Shown one piece after another: positions 7,827 to 15,559 of a stretch of 64,000 nucleotides of DNA. This DNA comes from Actinomycetes bacterium (GTDB lineage: Bacteria; Actinomycetota; Acidimicrobiia; Acidimicrobiales; SZUA-35). The position numbers were made by a program, and so were the translations under genes. Positions within the stretch are counted from its first letter, which is position 1. Every line of letters starts with the position of its first letter. The DNA is taken from the NCBI GenBank assembly GCA_024276425.1, contig JAJRXF010000095.1, positions 1 through 64,000 on the forward strand. The letters are read 5' to 3'. The notes beneath the pieces were generated by a model. The model had not been told where the DNA came from, made no database searches, and saw only the letters and a list, made by a program, of their open reading frames with translations.

Positions 7827-9536
7827 CTAGTCGGACAGGCTAATCAAGTCCGCTGGATAGGGGAACCAACGCAGGTGTTCGAAGTCCTCGGTAGTAATTG
7901 GGGCCCCTAGAGGAGTAACCAGTCCTGTCTCTCGAGCCTCATCCATGAGTTCTTCTGCTTGTGCCAAGTACGCAGCAAGAGGCCTGCCGTCTCGGTGTTT
8001 GCGATGGTCTGGGTACACCATTCCTCGTTCATCAAAACGGATGTCACAGAGTGACATGGGTGGAGTCTTCAGACCATCACGGTGACGCCACAACCCCGAT
8101 GTGGGTTCGAACCGGTAGAGCGGGAGCAGACCCGCTCCCTTGTTGGCGACTAGGTGTACCGCATCAATGATGTAGTCAGCCGTCTCATCGGTAATGAAGT
8201 AATTGAAGTTCACCCGTACCCAGCCGGGCTTGATCCCCTCACATCCACGATCGATCTCACGCTCGAACTCCTTGGACTGGTCGAGGTCAATACCGAGGAG
8301 TCGGTGACCATAGGGGCCAGCGCACGAACAGCCACCGCGGGACTGGATGCCAAAAACATCATTCAGGAGAGCGACCACATAATTGTGGTGAAGGTGTCCT
8401 TCATTGTGTTTGACGACGAATGAGATGATCGAAAGTCGTTCCACCTCGTGGCTGCCAAGAATTTCGATGTTGGGATTCTCTTCCCAAGAGGAAATTGCCC
8501 TGCGGACGAAAACTTCCTCCCGAGATCGAATTTCCTCTATGCCGACCGCCTCCTTAAGCCCAAAGACAAGGCCGGCACGAATCGACTCGACAATGGCTGG
8601 TGTTCCCCCCTCTTCGCGGTGTTCGATATCGGGGAGGTAGTCATGCTCCTTCGGATTGACAAAACGTACGGTTCCTCCACCTGGCATGGTTGGAACCCGG
8701 TTCTTGAAAAGTTCACGACGGGCGACCAGCAAACCAGGGGTCCCTGGCCCACCGATAAGTTTGTGGGGCGACACAAAAACGGCGTCGAAGTAGTCACGGT
8801 CATGGGTCTCAGGGGTTCCCATCTCAATCGCCACATAGGGGGCAGCCGCGGCAAAGTCCCAGAATGACAACGCCCCATGGGCATGCAGCAAACTGGCCAC
8901 CGCACGAGTGTCGGTCATGATTCCAGTTACGTTCGACGCAGCCGAGAATGAGCCGATCTTCAGACTTCGCTCACTATATTTCCCGAGTTCGGCTTCGAGG
9001 GTGGTTAGACAAACGTGGCCGTCGGAGTTCTCCGGAATTGTGACCACATCGGCGAGCGACTCCCGCCAAGGCAACTCGTTGGAATGATGCTCGTAGGGGC
9101 CGATGAAAACCACGGGACGATCCCCGGGGGGGATGGCGTCACTAAGCTTGAAGGAGTCCTCAAGGACCGAGGGGATACGAAGACCGAGTACCCCGATCAA
9201 GCGGTCGATGGCCGACGTCGATCCGGAACCACAAAACAAGATGGCATGCTGGTCGCCCGCGCCCATGCATTGAGCGATAATGGATCGAGCCTCTTCCCGA
9301 AAGCGTGTGGTTTGCAGACCAGTGCCTGAAGACTCGGTGTGAGTGTTGGCATACAACGGAAGGACAACCGAGCGAATGTAGTCCTCGATAAAGGACAGCG
9401 AGCGACCAGATGCGGTGTAGTCGGCATAGATCACCGGCTTCGCTCCAAAGGGCCCGTCAACAACCTCATCGCTCCCGACCACCGATTCTCGGATGTAGTC
9501 AACAAGTCCCGATGGGTTGGTTTCTTGGTTCCTCAT
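7827..9536 (-). CDS. Class-V aminotransferase / cysteine-desulfurase-like PLP enzyme
   Basis: PLP-dependent fold-type I enzyme of 569 residues, longer than classical SufS (~410). The PLP lysine lies in FVSPHKLIGGPGTPG (residues ~260-274), and a Cys-rich loop SRGGCSCAGPYGHRLLGID follows near residue 405. The C-terminal ~130 residues are an extension specific to this subgroup. The start is the ATG at 9536, preceded by GGAGG at 7-nt spacing, not the upstream ATG at 9554. Substrate is not defined; homologues are often called isopenicillin-N epimerase-like or cysteine desulfurase-like. It is divergent from the PPOX-like gene, and the DevR-box-like site between them could serve both. Confidence 0.82.
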   Translation of the reverse strand: MRNQETNPSGLVDYIRESVVGSDEVVDGPFGAKPVIYADYTASGRSLSFIEDYIRSVVLPLYANTHTESSGTGLQTTRFREEARSIIAQCMGAGDQHAILFCGSGSTSAIDRLIGVLGLRIPSVLEDSFKLSDAIPPGDRPVVFIGPYEHHSNELPWRESLADVVTIPENSDGHVCLTTLEAELGKYSERSLKIGSFSAASNVTGIMTDTRAVASLLHAHGALSFWDFAAAAPYVAIEMGTPETHDRDYFDAVFVSPHKLIGGPGTPGLLVARRELFKNRVPTMPGGGTVRFVNPKEHDYLPDIEHREEGGTPAIVESIRAGLVFGLKEAVGIEEIRSREEVFVRRAISSWEENPNIEILGSHEVERLSIISFVVKHNEGHLHHNYVVALLNDVFGIQSRGGCSCAGPYGHRLLGIDLDQSKEFEREIDRGCEGIKPGWVRVNFNYFITDETADYIIDAVHLVANKGAGLLPLYRFEPTSGLWRHRDGLKTPPMSLCDIRFDERGMVYPDHRKHRDGRPLAAYLAQAEELMDEARETGLVTPLGAPITTEDFEHLRWFPYPADLISLSD

Positions 9537-9610
9537 CTGCGATCCTCCTGGCATGCTGCTCTAACGGGGCTGCATCCCTCTAGCTTAGAGACCGAAGCCG
9601 TTCCGATCTT

Positions 9611-9624
9611 GGGACCAATGACAC
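9611..9624. promoter_or_regulatory. DevR/DosR-box-like site before the PPOX-like gene
   Basis: GGGACCAATGACAC, preceded by TT, matches the DosR consensus TTSGGGACTWWAGTCCC at the whole left half-site and at G, C and C of the right half. It ends 35 nt before the ATG at 9660, the same distance as the box at 3133-3146 from its USP gene. It lies in the divergent region shared with the aminotransferase gene. Confidence 0.45.
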
Positions 9625-9659
9625 TTGCTTTGGCCCCTCCATGTACCGAGAGTAGCGAG

Positions 9660-10085
9660 ATGACCAACCAGGACCCCAGAACCGGACTTGAGATCATTGA
9701 TGAAGCCGAATGCTGGGAACTTGTTGCGAGCAAAGCTATTGGTCGCCTAGCAGTTTCGATTGCCAATGCCCCCGACGTTTTCCCCTTGAACTATCGCGTT
9801 GACACCAGTGAGAATGGGGTCAAAAGCATTGTGATGCGAACGATTGCTGGCCTCAAGCTAGCTGGTGCCGTCTTGGGAAATCCGGTTGCCTTTGAGGTCG
9901 ATGACTTGGATGAAGCCACCCACACCGGTTGGAGCATCGTGATCCATGGGTACGGCGAAGAGATCGAGAACGTACAAGAGTGGCTGCGGGCCGAGGACCT
10001 CAATATCGAGCCCTGGGCAGATTTCCCCAAGAGTCGCTATCTACGGATTCGTCCGGATCGGGTATCGGGACGGCGAGTTAGCTAG
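9660..10085 (+). CDS. Pyridoxamine 5'-phosphate oxidase-like flavin-binding protein
   Basis: Small split-barrel protein of 141 residues in the Pyridox_ox_2 (nitroimidazole-resistance-like) family; members bind FMN, haem or F420. The fingerprint is ELVASKAIGRLAVSIANAPDVFPLNYRVD (strand-turn-strand at the N terminus, residues ~20-48), then GNPVAFEVDDLDEATHTGWSIVIHGYG and a C-terminal RYLRIRPDRVSGRR. The start is the ATG at 9660; the reading frame is open further upstream but that part overlaps the divergent gene and has no family similarity. Several such proteins belong to the DosR regulon in mycobacteria (for example Rv3129), which fits the DevR-box-like site upstream. Its last 8 bases overlap the convergent GntR gene. 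Confidence 0.8.
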   Translation: MTNQDPRTGLEIIDEAECWELVASKAIGRLAVSIANAPDVFPLNYRVDTSENGVKSIVMRTIAGLKLAGAVLGNPVAFEVDDLDEATHTGWSIVIHGYGEEIENVQEWLRAEDLNIEPWADFPKSRYLRIRPDRVSGRRVS

Positions 10086-10401
10086 CTTCACCACCACAAC
10101 CAGGATTCACCACGGTCGCGCCTCCTCGCTGACGCGTCACTAGACCTTGCGAATTGAGGTGGCAGACGGCACGTCTGGCCGTTTGGCGGCTGACGCCGTA
10201 GAGAACGGCCAATTCAAGATCCGTCGGGAACCGTCGACAGAATTCGCCCAGACTCAGCCTCCGCCGCAGATCGGCCTCCATCTGGGCCCAAAGCGGAAAC
10301 GGACTTGTTCGGTCCAACGGGCGAGCCCCCTCAGCAATCCCGACTACTGAGGGCCGCTCACCCGAAGACATCCCAAAGCGGGATGGCATCTTCTTCGTCA
10401 T
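10078..10401 (-). CDS. GntR-family HTH protein lacking an effector domain
   Basis: Protein of 107 residues consisting almost only of a GntR winged helix (~30-100): PLWAQMEADLRRRLSLGEF, then LAVLYGVSRQTARRAVCHLNSQGLV and the wing RQRGGATVV. The usual C-terminal UTRA or FCD ligand domain is missing, so it either responds to something else or is constitutive. A GGGAGG ribosome binding site lies 7 nt before the ATG, and the gene starts 11 nt after the persulfide-dioxygenase stop, so it is the last gene of that operon. It may regulate the operon through the palindrome at 11890-11918 (inference). Confidence 0.75.
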   Translation of the reverse strand: MTKKMPSRFGMSSGERPSVVGIAEGARPLDRTSPFPLWAQMEADLRRRLSLGEFCRRFPTDLELAVLYGVSRQTARRAVCHLNSQGLVTRQRGGATVVNPGCGGEAS

Positions 10402-10412
10402 TGGTTGCCTCC

Positions 10413-11792
10413 CTAGGAGGTTGCCATGACCTCACGCCAGGCTTCGAAGCCACCGATCAGGTCGGAGACATCATCAAAACCGGCCTCACGAAGGAAACTG
10501 GCTGCCACCGATGAACGGTAGCCCCCGGCACAAAAGACGACGGTTGGCTTAGAGGGGTCCAACACCTGGAACCGATCCGGAAATTGGCCAACGGGGATGT
10601 TGATCGCTCCCTCAATTGAGCCGCTCTCAAGTTCGCCAGGGTTGCGAACATCAACCATCTGAAGATTGGGAACGTCCCGCTGCCGTTGATCGAAATCAAC
10701 CGCGGTCAAACGTGATGCCCGCTCGGTGTCGTCCTGGTTGTCCAACATTACGGCGTAGGGCTCATTGATAAACCCAACCGTGGTATCAAAGCCGATGCGA
10801 GCCAACCGGTTCCGACCTTCGATCTCATGACCAGGATCGACAAACAAGACGATCGGTGTACCTGGCTTGATCACCGATCCGGCGTACTCGGAATAGCGAC
10901 CTTCGAGTCCGACATTGATCGCACCTTTCAGATGACCGTTGGCGAACTCTTCGGGGTCTCGCCCATCCAGAAGAATGGCGCCGTTGGCAATGCGCTCCTT
11001 CGCTTCAGCGTAGGTGAGGGCTGCGGGCATCGAGGCCTCGTCCAAAAGTGGCCGATCCTTGCGGTTTAGGATGGCGTCATGCACGAAGTACCCAGGAGCG
11101 GGTGGCTGACCTTCGGTCACCATGTCAATGAAGGTGCCCTTGTCGGGAGCCAGCAGAGCGTAGTTAGTGAGCTTCTGGTTCCCAATGGTCGACTCAAGCT
11201 CCGTCGACAGGTTTTTGCCGCAGGCCGATCCTGCCCCATGGGCGGGGAAAACTCTGGTGTCGTCCGGCAGGGTCATGATCTTGGTGTGGAGTGAGTCATA
11301 GAGGCTCTCAGCCAGTTCGTCCTGAGAGAAGCCAATGGAGGACAGCAGGTCTGGGCGACCAACATCACCAATGAACAAGGTGTCACCGGTGAGAACGCCC
11401 CAGGGCTCAGCATCGACTCCGTGCTCATAGATCACAATACTCAGGGACTCGGGCGTGTGGCCGGGCGTATGGCGGAACTCAAGCACGATCTCGCCCAGTT
11501 CGTATCGCTCACCATCGGCGACGCCCATCGACTCAAACTCAGTCTCGGCCACATCGGAATAGACGATCTTAGCGCCGGTCTCCTTGGCCAACTCAAGGTG
11601 TCCAGAGAGGAAATCTGCATGGAAGTGGGTCTCGATGATGAGTTCGATCGTCAGACCCGCCTCGGCCGCATCCTTGACGTACTCCGCGACATCACGCTGT
11701 GGGTCGACAACGACGGCTCGGCCGGTGGTTTCATCTCCAACGAGGTAGGAGGCATGCGAGAGGCATTCGAGGTAGTACTGATTGAACTTCAT
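10413..11792 (-). CDS. Persulfide dioxygenase-like MBL domain fused to two rhodanese domains
   Basis: Fusion of 459 residues: metallo-beta-lactamase domain (~1-235), rhodanese 1 (~258-350) and rhodanese 2 (~365-455), the architecture of CstB-type persulfide dioxygenase/sulfurtransferases that oxidise persulfides to sulfite and thiosulfate. The MBL domain has THFHADFLSGH (His56, His58, Asp60), His112 in TPGHTP and Asp137 in TGDTLF, as in ETHE1, and His185. Rhodanese 1 lacks the active Cys loop (LFVDPGHEIEGR in its place), so it is probably structural; rhodanese 2 has Cys421 in FCAGGYRSS. Upstream is a near-consensus promoter overlapped by a palindrome. The context, with rhodanese and CstR-like genes, supports sulfide detoxification. 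Confidence 0.88.
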   Translation of the reverse strand: MKFNQYYLECLSHASYLVGDETTGRAVVVDPQRDVAEYVKDAAEAGLTIELIIETHFHADFLSGHLELAKETGAKIVYSDVAETEFESMGVADGERYELGEIVLEFRHTPGHTPESLSIVIYEHGVDAEPWGVLTGDTLFIGDVGRPDLLSSIGFSQDELAESLYDSLHTKIMTLPDDTRVFPAHGAGSACGKNLSTELESTIGNQKLTNYALLAPDKGTFIDMVTEGQPPAPGYFVHDAILNRKDRPLLDEASMPAALTYAEAKERIANGAILLDGRDPEEFANGHLKGAINVGLEGRYSEYAGSVIKPGTPIVLFVDPGHEIEGRNRLARIGFDTTVGFINEPYAVMLDNQDDTERASRLTAVDFDQRQRDVPNLQMVDVRNPGELESGSIEGAINIPVGQFPDRFQVLDPSKPTVVFCAGGYRSSVAASFLREAGFDDVSDLIGGFEAWREVMATS

Positions 11793-11889
11793 GTTGTCCC
11801 CATTTTGTTTTGGTTTGTTCGTTGAATGATCACTGCTGCTTCGAACGGGGAGCGGGTTTCACTCGGCGAATCTAGCCACATGACCAAAT

Positions 11890-11918
11890 GTACGGACAAT
11901 CATATTGATTGTCCGTAC
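11890..11918. promoter_or_regulatory. Perfect 13-bp inverted repeat, candidate operator
   Basis: GTACGGACAATCA (11890-11902) and its exact complement TGATTGTCCGTAC (11906-11918) flank the trinucleotide TAT. The palindrome covers the spacer, -10 box and likely transcription start of the minus-strand promoter for the persulfide-dioxygenase operon, the classical place for a dimeric repressor. The GntR stub at the end of that operon is one candidate protein; a TetR-type regulator encoded elsewhere is another. Confidence 0.75.
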
Positions 11919-11927
11919 CTTTGTCAA
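11899..11927 (-). promoter_or_regulatory. Sigma-70-type promoter of the persulfide-dioxygenase operon
   Basis: On the minus strand TTGACA (11922-11927) and TATGAT (11899-11904) are separated by exactly 17 nt, an almost ideal housekeeping promoter. The predicted start point, near 11892, leaves a leader of about 100 nt before the ATG at 11792. Such a strong promoter overlapped by a perfect palindrome implies tight repression. Confidence 0.75.
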
Positions 11928-11968
11928 GGACACTTTGGTTTGTCAGTTCGTCCCTCAGGCCCAGACCG

Positions 11969-12262
11969 CTAGCGGTCGGCCCAGGCCAACATTCCCCCAG
12001 CCAAGTTCACAACATCGCTAAATCCGTTCTCGACAAGAAACTCTGACGCCTTGCCACTGCGACCCCCGCTGCGGCAGAGCATGAGAAAGGTCTTGGTGGG
12101 ATCGAGCTCTCCGATTCGGGTGGGGATCTCGCCAAGCGGAATGTGGATCGCACCAGGCAGGGTGCCCTCAGCCACCTCATCGGCCTCTCGAACATCAATA
12201 ACAATGGTGTTGTCGCCAAGCAGGGCTTCGTAGTCAACTACAGGATGTTGTTTTACAGACAC
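11969..12262 (-). CDS. Single-domain rhodanese sulfurtransferase
   Basis: Cytosolic rhodanese of 97 residues, the size of GlpE/PspE-type single-domain sulfurtransferases. The domain spans almost the whole protein: VIDVREADEVAEGTLPGA at the front and the active-site loop CRSGGRS with Cys63, followed by LAGGMLAW. Start is GTG at 12262, preceded by GAGGAG at 6-nt spacing. It is divergent from the CstR/CsoR-like gene, with that regulator's operator-like sequence between them, so both are probably de-repressed by persulfide. The persulfide-dioxygenase gene follows in the same direction but has its own promoter. Confidence 0.9.
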   Translation of the reverse strand: MSVKQHPVVDYEALLGDNTIVIDVREADEVAEGTLPGAIHIPLGEIPTRIGELDPTKTFLMLCRSGGRSGKASEFLVENGFSDVVNLAGGMLAWADR

Positions 12263-12328
12263 GTGGGTCTCCTCTGGTAAGGAATGATGTTGTTCGCTAG
12301 AGAAGCTACATGTATCTCATCAGAAAAG

Positions 12329-12342
12329 TACCCATGGGGGTA
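12329..12342. promoter_or_regulatory. CsoR/CstR-type operator
   Basis: TACCCATGGGGGTA has the TACCC-N4-GGGTA arms and G-tract typical of CsoR/CstR-family operators. It ends 10 nt before the regulator's ATG and overlaps a -10-like TATCCT (12341-12346), which lies 6 nt from the ATG as in a leaderless transcript. Position between the divergent rhodanese and regulator genes suits control of both. Confidence 0.7.
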
Positions 12343-12352
12343 TCCTATTGTT

Positions 12353-12619
12353 ATGCGCTTCCCCGAAGAGATCGATCACGATGTCATAGTCCGTCTGCGT
12401 CGCATCGAGGGACAAGTCCGTGGTCTACAGCGCCTGGTAGACGAGGGGGCAGACTGTGCCCAAATCGTGACCCAACTCGCCGCGACCAAGGGCGCTCTCG
12501 ATCGAGTGGGTTTCAAACTCATGGCCTCCGGCATGCGCCACTGCGTAAACGGAGACGACCCCAAATCCAGCGAGGCCGACTTCACCGAACTCGAACAACT
12601 CTTTTTGAAGCTGAGCTAG
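12353..12619 (+). CDS. CsoR/FrmR/CstR-family repressor, probably persulfide-sensing
   Basis: All-helical DUF156 repressor of 88 residues starting MRFPEEIDHDVIVRLRRIEGQVRG. Copper-sensing CsoR uses the set Cys-His-Cys. Here the two cysteines are present (Cys35 and Cys64, spaced 29 residues apart) but the copper-ligand His four residues before the second Cys is Gly60. Absence of this His together with the retained Cys pair is the mark of CstR-type persulfide sensors, which match the neighbouring rhodanese and persulfide dioxygenase. His63 next to Cys64 is a caveat. I chose the ATG at 12353 because the family begins there and an operator and -10 element lie just before it. No copper genes are nearby. 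Confidence 0.82.
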   Translation: MRFPEEIDHDVIVRLRRIEGQVRGLQRLVDEGADCAQIVTQLAATKGALDRVGFKLMASGMRHCVNGDDPKSSEADFTELEQLFLKLS

Positions 12620-12669
12620 CCGACATCCGCGGAACGTGACCTTTGTCCTGCGTATAGCCTGATGCATCT

Positions 12670-13257
12670 ATGGCACAACCGACATCGTCGAACTCCAAAA
12701 CGCTGGCCGTCGGAGATCCGGCACCGTCCATCGAGCTTGTCGACCAAGACGGGAACCAGTGGCGCTCCAGCGACTATCTCGGAGGGCCGGTCGTTCTCAT
12801 TTTCCACCGACATCTTCATTGACTCCCATGTGCTGAGCACGCGGTCGCGCTGCAAAGAAGGCTCAACGAACCTTCCACGCCAACTAAAAGTCCAGTGGAT
12901 GAAATAGCGGTAGCCCTCATCACCTTCACCGACCCGGCCAACCTGGCCGAGCACCGGGCACGACTAGATCTGAGCTTTCCAGTTCTGAGCGATCCACGGC
13001 GCCAGGTCTATGAGATGTTCGGCTTTGGACGCGGTTCGTTGCGACGAGTCTGGGGGCTGCGGTCGGCCAAGCGATACCTGGCCATCGGACCAAAGGGGTT
13101 GCGCGCATTGCGAGTCCCTACTGAAGACACCCTCCAACTTGGCGGCGATGTGGTCATCGGGCCTGAAGGAACGATCCGATTCCTGTATCGTTCTGAAGGG
13201 CCCGATGACCGGCCCTCAATCGATGCTGTCATCCAGGCAGCTCAAGATCTCGACTGA
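12670..13257 (+). CDS. Peroxiredoxin-like (AhpC-TSA_2) candidate selenoprotein with in-frame TGA
   Basis: Thioredoxin-fold peroxiredoxin-like protein of 195 residues if the TGA at 12820-12822 (codon 51) is read as selenocysteine. The N-terminal part has VGDPAPSIELVDQDGNQW and the strand GGPVVLIFHRHLH; then U51-LPC54 stands where relatives carry the redox CxxC after FxRHL. Downstream the same frame continues without another stop through AVALITFTD, RRQVYEMFGFGRG and IGPEGTIRFLYR to 13257. A hairpin with a GGUC loop begins 14 nt after the TGA, resembling a bacterial SECIS. A Cys-to-stop mutation in a dying gene is the alternative, but the rest of the frame is intact. No selenocysteine machinery lies in this window. 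No clear ribosome binding site precedes the ATG. Confidence 0.72.
12837..12853 (+). promoter_or_regulatory. Candidate bacterial SECIS hairpin
   Basis: The RNA can fold with 5' arm GCACGC (12837-12842), apical loop GGUC (12843-12846) and 3' arm GCG, a bulged C, then UGC (12847-12853), six base pairs in all. The loop matches the GGUC core of the E. coli fdhF element and lies 20 nt after the UGA, compared with 18 in fdhF. The bulge is on the 3' side here, whereas fdhF has its bulged U on the 5' side. Confidence 0.55.
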
Positions 13258-13289
13258 AGATTTTTCCACCATAAGCCGATATAGATCGA

Positions 13290-15431
13290 ATGTTCGCCCG
13301 ACGCCCCCTCCCAGTGCTCCTTTCCCTCGTGAGCCTGGCCACCGTCACAACGGCAACCCCCTCTCCGGTCTCGGCCCAGTCCGCCCCCACACTGACCGAG
13401 GGGTTCCGAGTCTCGGCCACCCAGAACGCCTACTACTCGCTGTTCACCAATGAGAGTCGCTCCGGGGTGGCCTATGGTGACGTGACCGGCGACGGTACGG
13501 CCAACGTCGTCTTGGGTGGAATGGATGGCCGCCTCATCATTGGCGATGTCAACGGTCAACTCATCAGCCAGTTCTTCATTGGGCCAGGCGAAATCCAGGC
13601 GACACCAACCTTGGCTGATATCGACGGTGACGGCGTGTTGGACATCGTTGTCGGCAACATTGTCGGTGACGTCGTCGCAATGCGAGGGAACGGAACCGAA
13701 ATCTGGCGAAACAAAACCAACCGATTCGCTGACCAGGGCAAGAGTCCAGCCATCTATGGATCGGCCGCAGTCGGTGACATTGACAATGATGGGCGACCCG
13801 AAATCGTCCTGGCCAGCAACGACCACTCCCTCAACGCATGGAACGATGATGGAACTCCCCTACCCGGATTTCCCGTCACCACCCAGGACACGTCCTGGTC
13901 CACCCCAGCCTTGGCCGATATTGATGGTGATGGTTTCGCTGAAATTATTGGTGCCTTCGATGTCGATTATGTAACCGCACCCCACGTTGGATGTGCTGGG
14001 TTCGGCGCCGCGATTCGAGCCTTCGACCATACGGGCAACCAGAAATGGCAGACCTGCATTCCTGGAGAAATCATTACATCGTCTTCCACCATTGGTGACA
14101 TCGACGCCGATGGTGACCTCGACATCGTGGTCGGTTCCGGCATCTATTTTAGTGCCATTGGAGAAGCCGAACTTCCTGCTCGGCAGATCTATGCTCTCGA
14201 CGCTGCTACCGGAACGATACTCCCTGGATGGCCAGTCGACATTGGCGCAATCTCCGATGCCACGACATCACTCGGCAATCTTGATGATGACCCAGAACTC
14301 GAGATTGTCACCTCGGCCAACGACGGCCAAGTCCACGTTTTTGAACACGACGGATCCCCCAAGTGGCAGACGTGCGCCATGTGGCCGGGATCAGCCACCT
14401 TCTCCTGTGACCAAGGAAAGCGTTTCCCCGGTATTGCCGCTCCAATCTCAATTGCCGATGTCGACAACGACGGCAGCCAAGAGATCGTGAGCTTTATTCA
14501 GACCCACCTGTTCACTATGGATGGAACGACCGGTCAGATTGAAGCCATCTCAGACCCCATCGCCTTTGACGGCTATGCGCCACGGGGACAACCCACCATT
14601 GTTGAGGACAATGGTCGAACTCTCATCCTTTTGTCCTACCTCCAGGACGGTTCGGGCAACCTCGATGGTCGAAACACCGGCGACAATCTCACCATCGTTG
14701 GTTATCGGACAGGCACGGCGCTCGGTCCGTCGGATTGGCCGATGTTCGGAGCCAACGCTGCCAACACCGGATCGGCCGAGACCAGCTGGGACGGAGCAAA
14801 GTGGATGCGCCCCTGGCTCTCGGCTGTTTATGCCGATCTGCTCGGCCGCGACGCTGAGGCCGACGGGATTTCCTACTGGAGTGGTCGGCTTGGTGCTGAC
14901 TTGAGTAAGGGAGATCTGGCGCTCCAGTTCGCCACTACCGATGAGTGGCTGGGAGTGGTCGTTGACGATCTCTACTACTCGATTCTGGGGCGAGGTCCCG
15001 ATCCGGATGGTCGCTCCTACTGGGTGAGCCAACTTCGGGCTGGCAAACCAACGGCCGAAGTGGTCTCCAGTTTCTTTTCCTCCCCGGAGTATTTCATATC
15101 GGTTGGCGGCACTAACCCCCTCTTTGTCGATGCCCTCTACGCCGCAATCCTCGACCGGGGCCCCGACTCTGACGGAAAGTCATTTTGGGTGAAACGCTTG
15201 GATGGAGGCGAGCCACGCGGTTCCCTCTCCAGCCTGGTCTACACCTCCTATGAATCTGGGGGTCGCCGAGTTGATTCGCTGTACGCGAAACTGCTGAACC
15301 GTACGCCAGACGCAGGTGGCCGAGACTATTGGGCCTCCTACCTCACCACCGGGGACGAGATTGCCCTGGCCGCATTGCTTGTGGGAAGCGAGGAGTACCA
15401 GAGCCGCTCCGAAAGCCGCTTTCCGGGTTAG
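13290..15431 (+). CDS. Secreted FG-GAP/VCBS repeat protein with C-terminal DUF4214 repeats
   Basis: Exported protein of 713 residues with a Sec signal peptide (~1-30, ending VSAQS). Residues ~45-470 form FG-GAP/VCBS-type propeller blades with Ca-binding loops such as DIDGDGVLDIV, DIDNDGRPEIV, DIDGDGFAEII, DIDADGDLDIV and DVDNDGSQEIV. The last ~220 residues carry about four DUF4214 units of roughly 50 residues, each with the pattern LYxxLLxRxPDxxGxxYW (for example VDDLYYSILGRGPDPDGRSYW). A role in adhesion or binding at the cell surface is likely but unproven. It lies 32 nt after the peroxiredoxin-like gene. Confidence 0.85.
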   Translation: MFARRPLPVLLSLVSLATVTTATPSPVSAQSAPTLTEGFRVSATQNAYYSLFTNESRSGVAYGDVTGDGTANVVLGGMDGRLIIGDVNGQLISQFFIGPGEIQATPTLADIDGDGVLDIVVGNIVGDVVAMRGNGTEIWRNKTNRFADQGKSPAIYGSAAVGDIDNDGRPEIVLASNDHSLNAWNDDGTPLPGFPVTTQDTSWSTPALADIDGDGFAEIIGAFDVDYVTAPHVGCAGFGAAIRAFDHTGNQKWQTCIPGEIITSSSTIGDIDADGDLDIVVGSGIYFSAIGEAELPARQIYALDAATGTILPGWPVDIGAISDATTSLGNLDDDPELEIVTSANDGQVHVFEHDGSPKWQTCAMWPGSATFSCDQGKRFPGIAAPISIADVDNDGSQEIVSFIQTHLFTMDGTTGQIEAISDPIAFDGYAPRGQPTIVEDNGRTLILLSYLQDGSGNLDGRNTGDNLTIVGYRTGTALGPSDWPMFGANAANTGSAETSWDGAKWMRPWLSAVYADLLGRDAEADGISYWSGRLGADLSKGDLALQFATTDEWLGVVVDDLYYSILGRGPDPDGRSYWVSQLRAGKPTAEVVSSFFSSPEYFISVGGTNPLFVDALYAAILDRGPDSDGKSFWVKRLDGGEPRGSLSSLVYTSYESGGRRVDSLYAKLLNRTPDAGGRDYWASYLTTGDEIALAALLVGSEEYQSRSESRFPG

Positions 15432-15559
15432 GGATCATTGCCAGGTAAATCTGGTGGCCGAAGCAATCAAACTCACGCTTTGTGCTGAAATGGGGCCCGT
15501 CAGCGGGGTGCTGGCAGACACAAGATTGTTGAGCCGACTTCCATGACAAGACAACAGAC

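Noticed and set aside
12670..12819. A 50-residue truncated peptide ending at TGA as a separate short gene
   Set aside because: The frame continues in register through the rest of a peroxiredoxin-like fold, so the TGA is better read as Sec or as a mutation than as the end of a real short gene.
12820..12822. Genome-wide reassignment of TGA
   Set aside because: Many other genes here use TGA as a normal stop, for example at 4157-4159, at 20634-20636 (TGATG overlap) and at 44954-44956.
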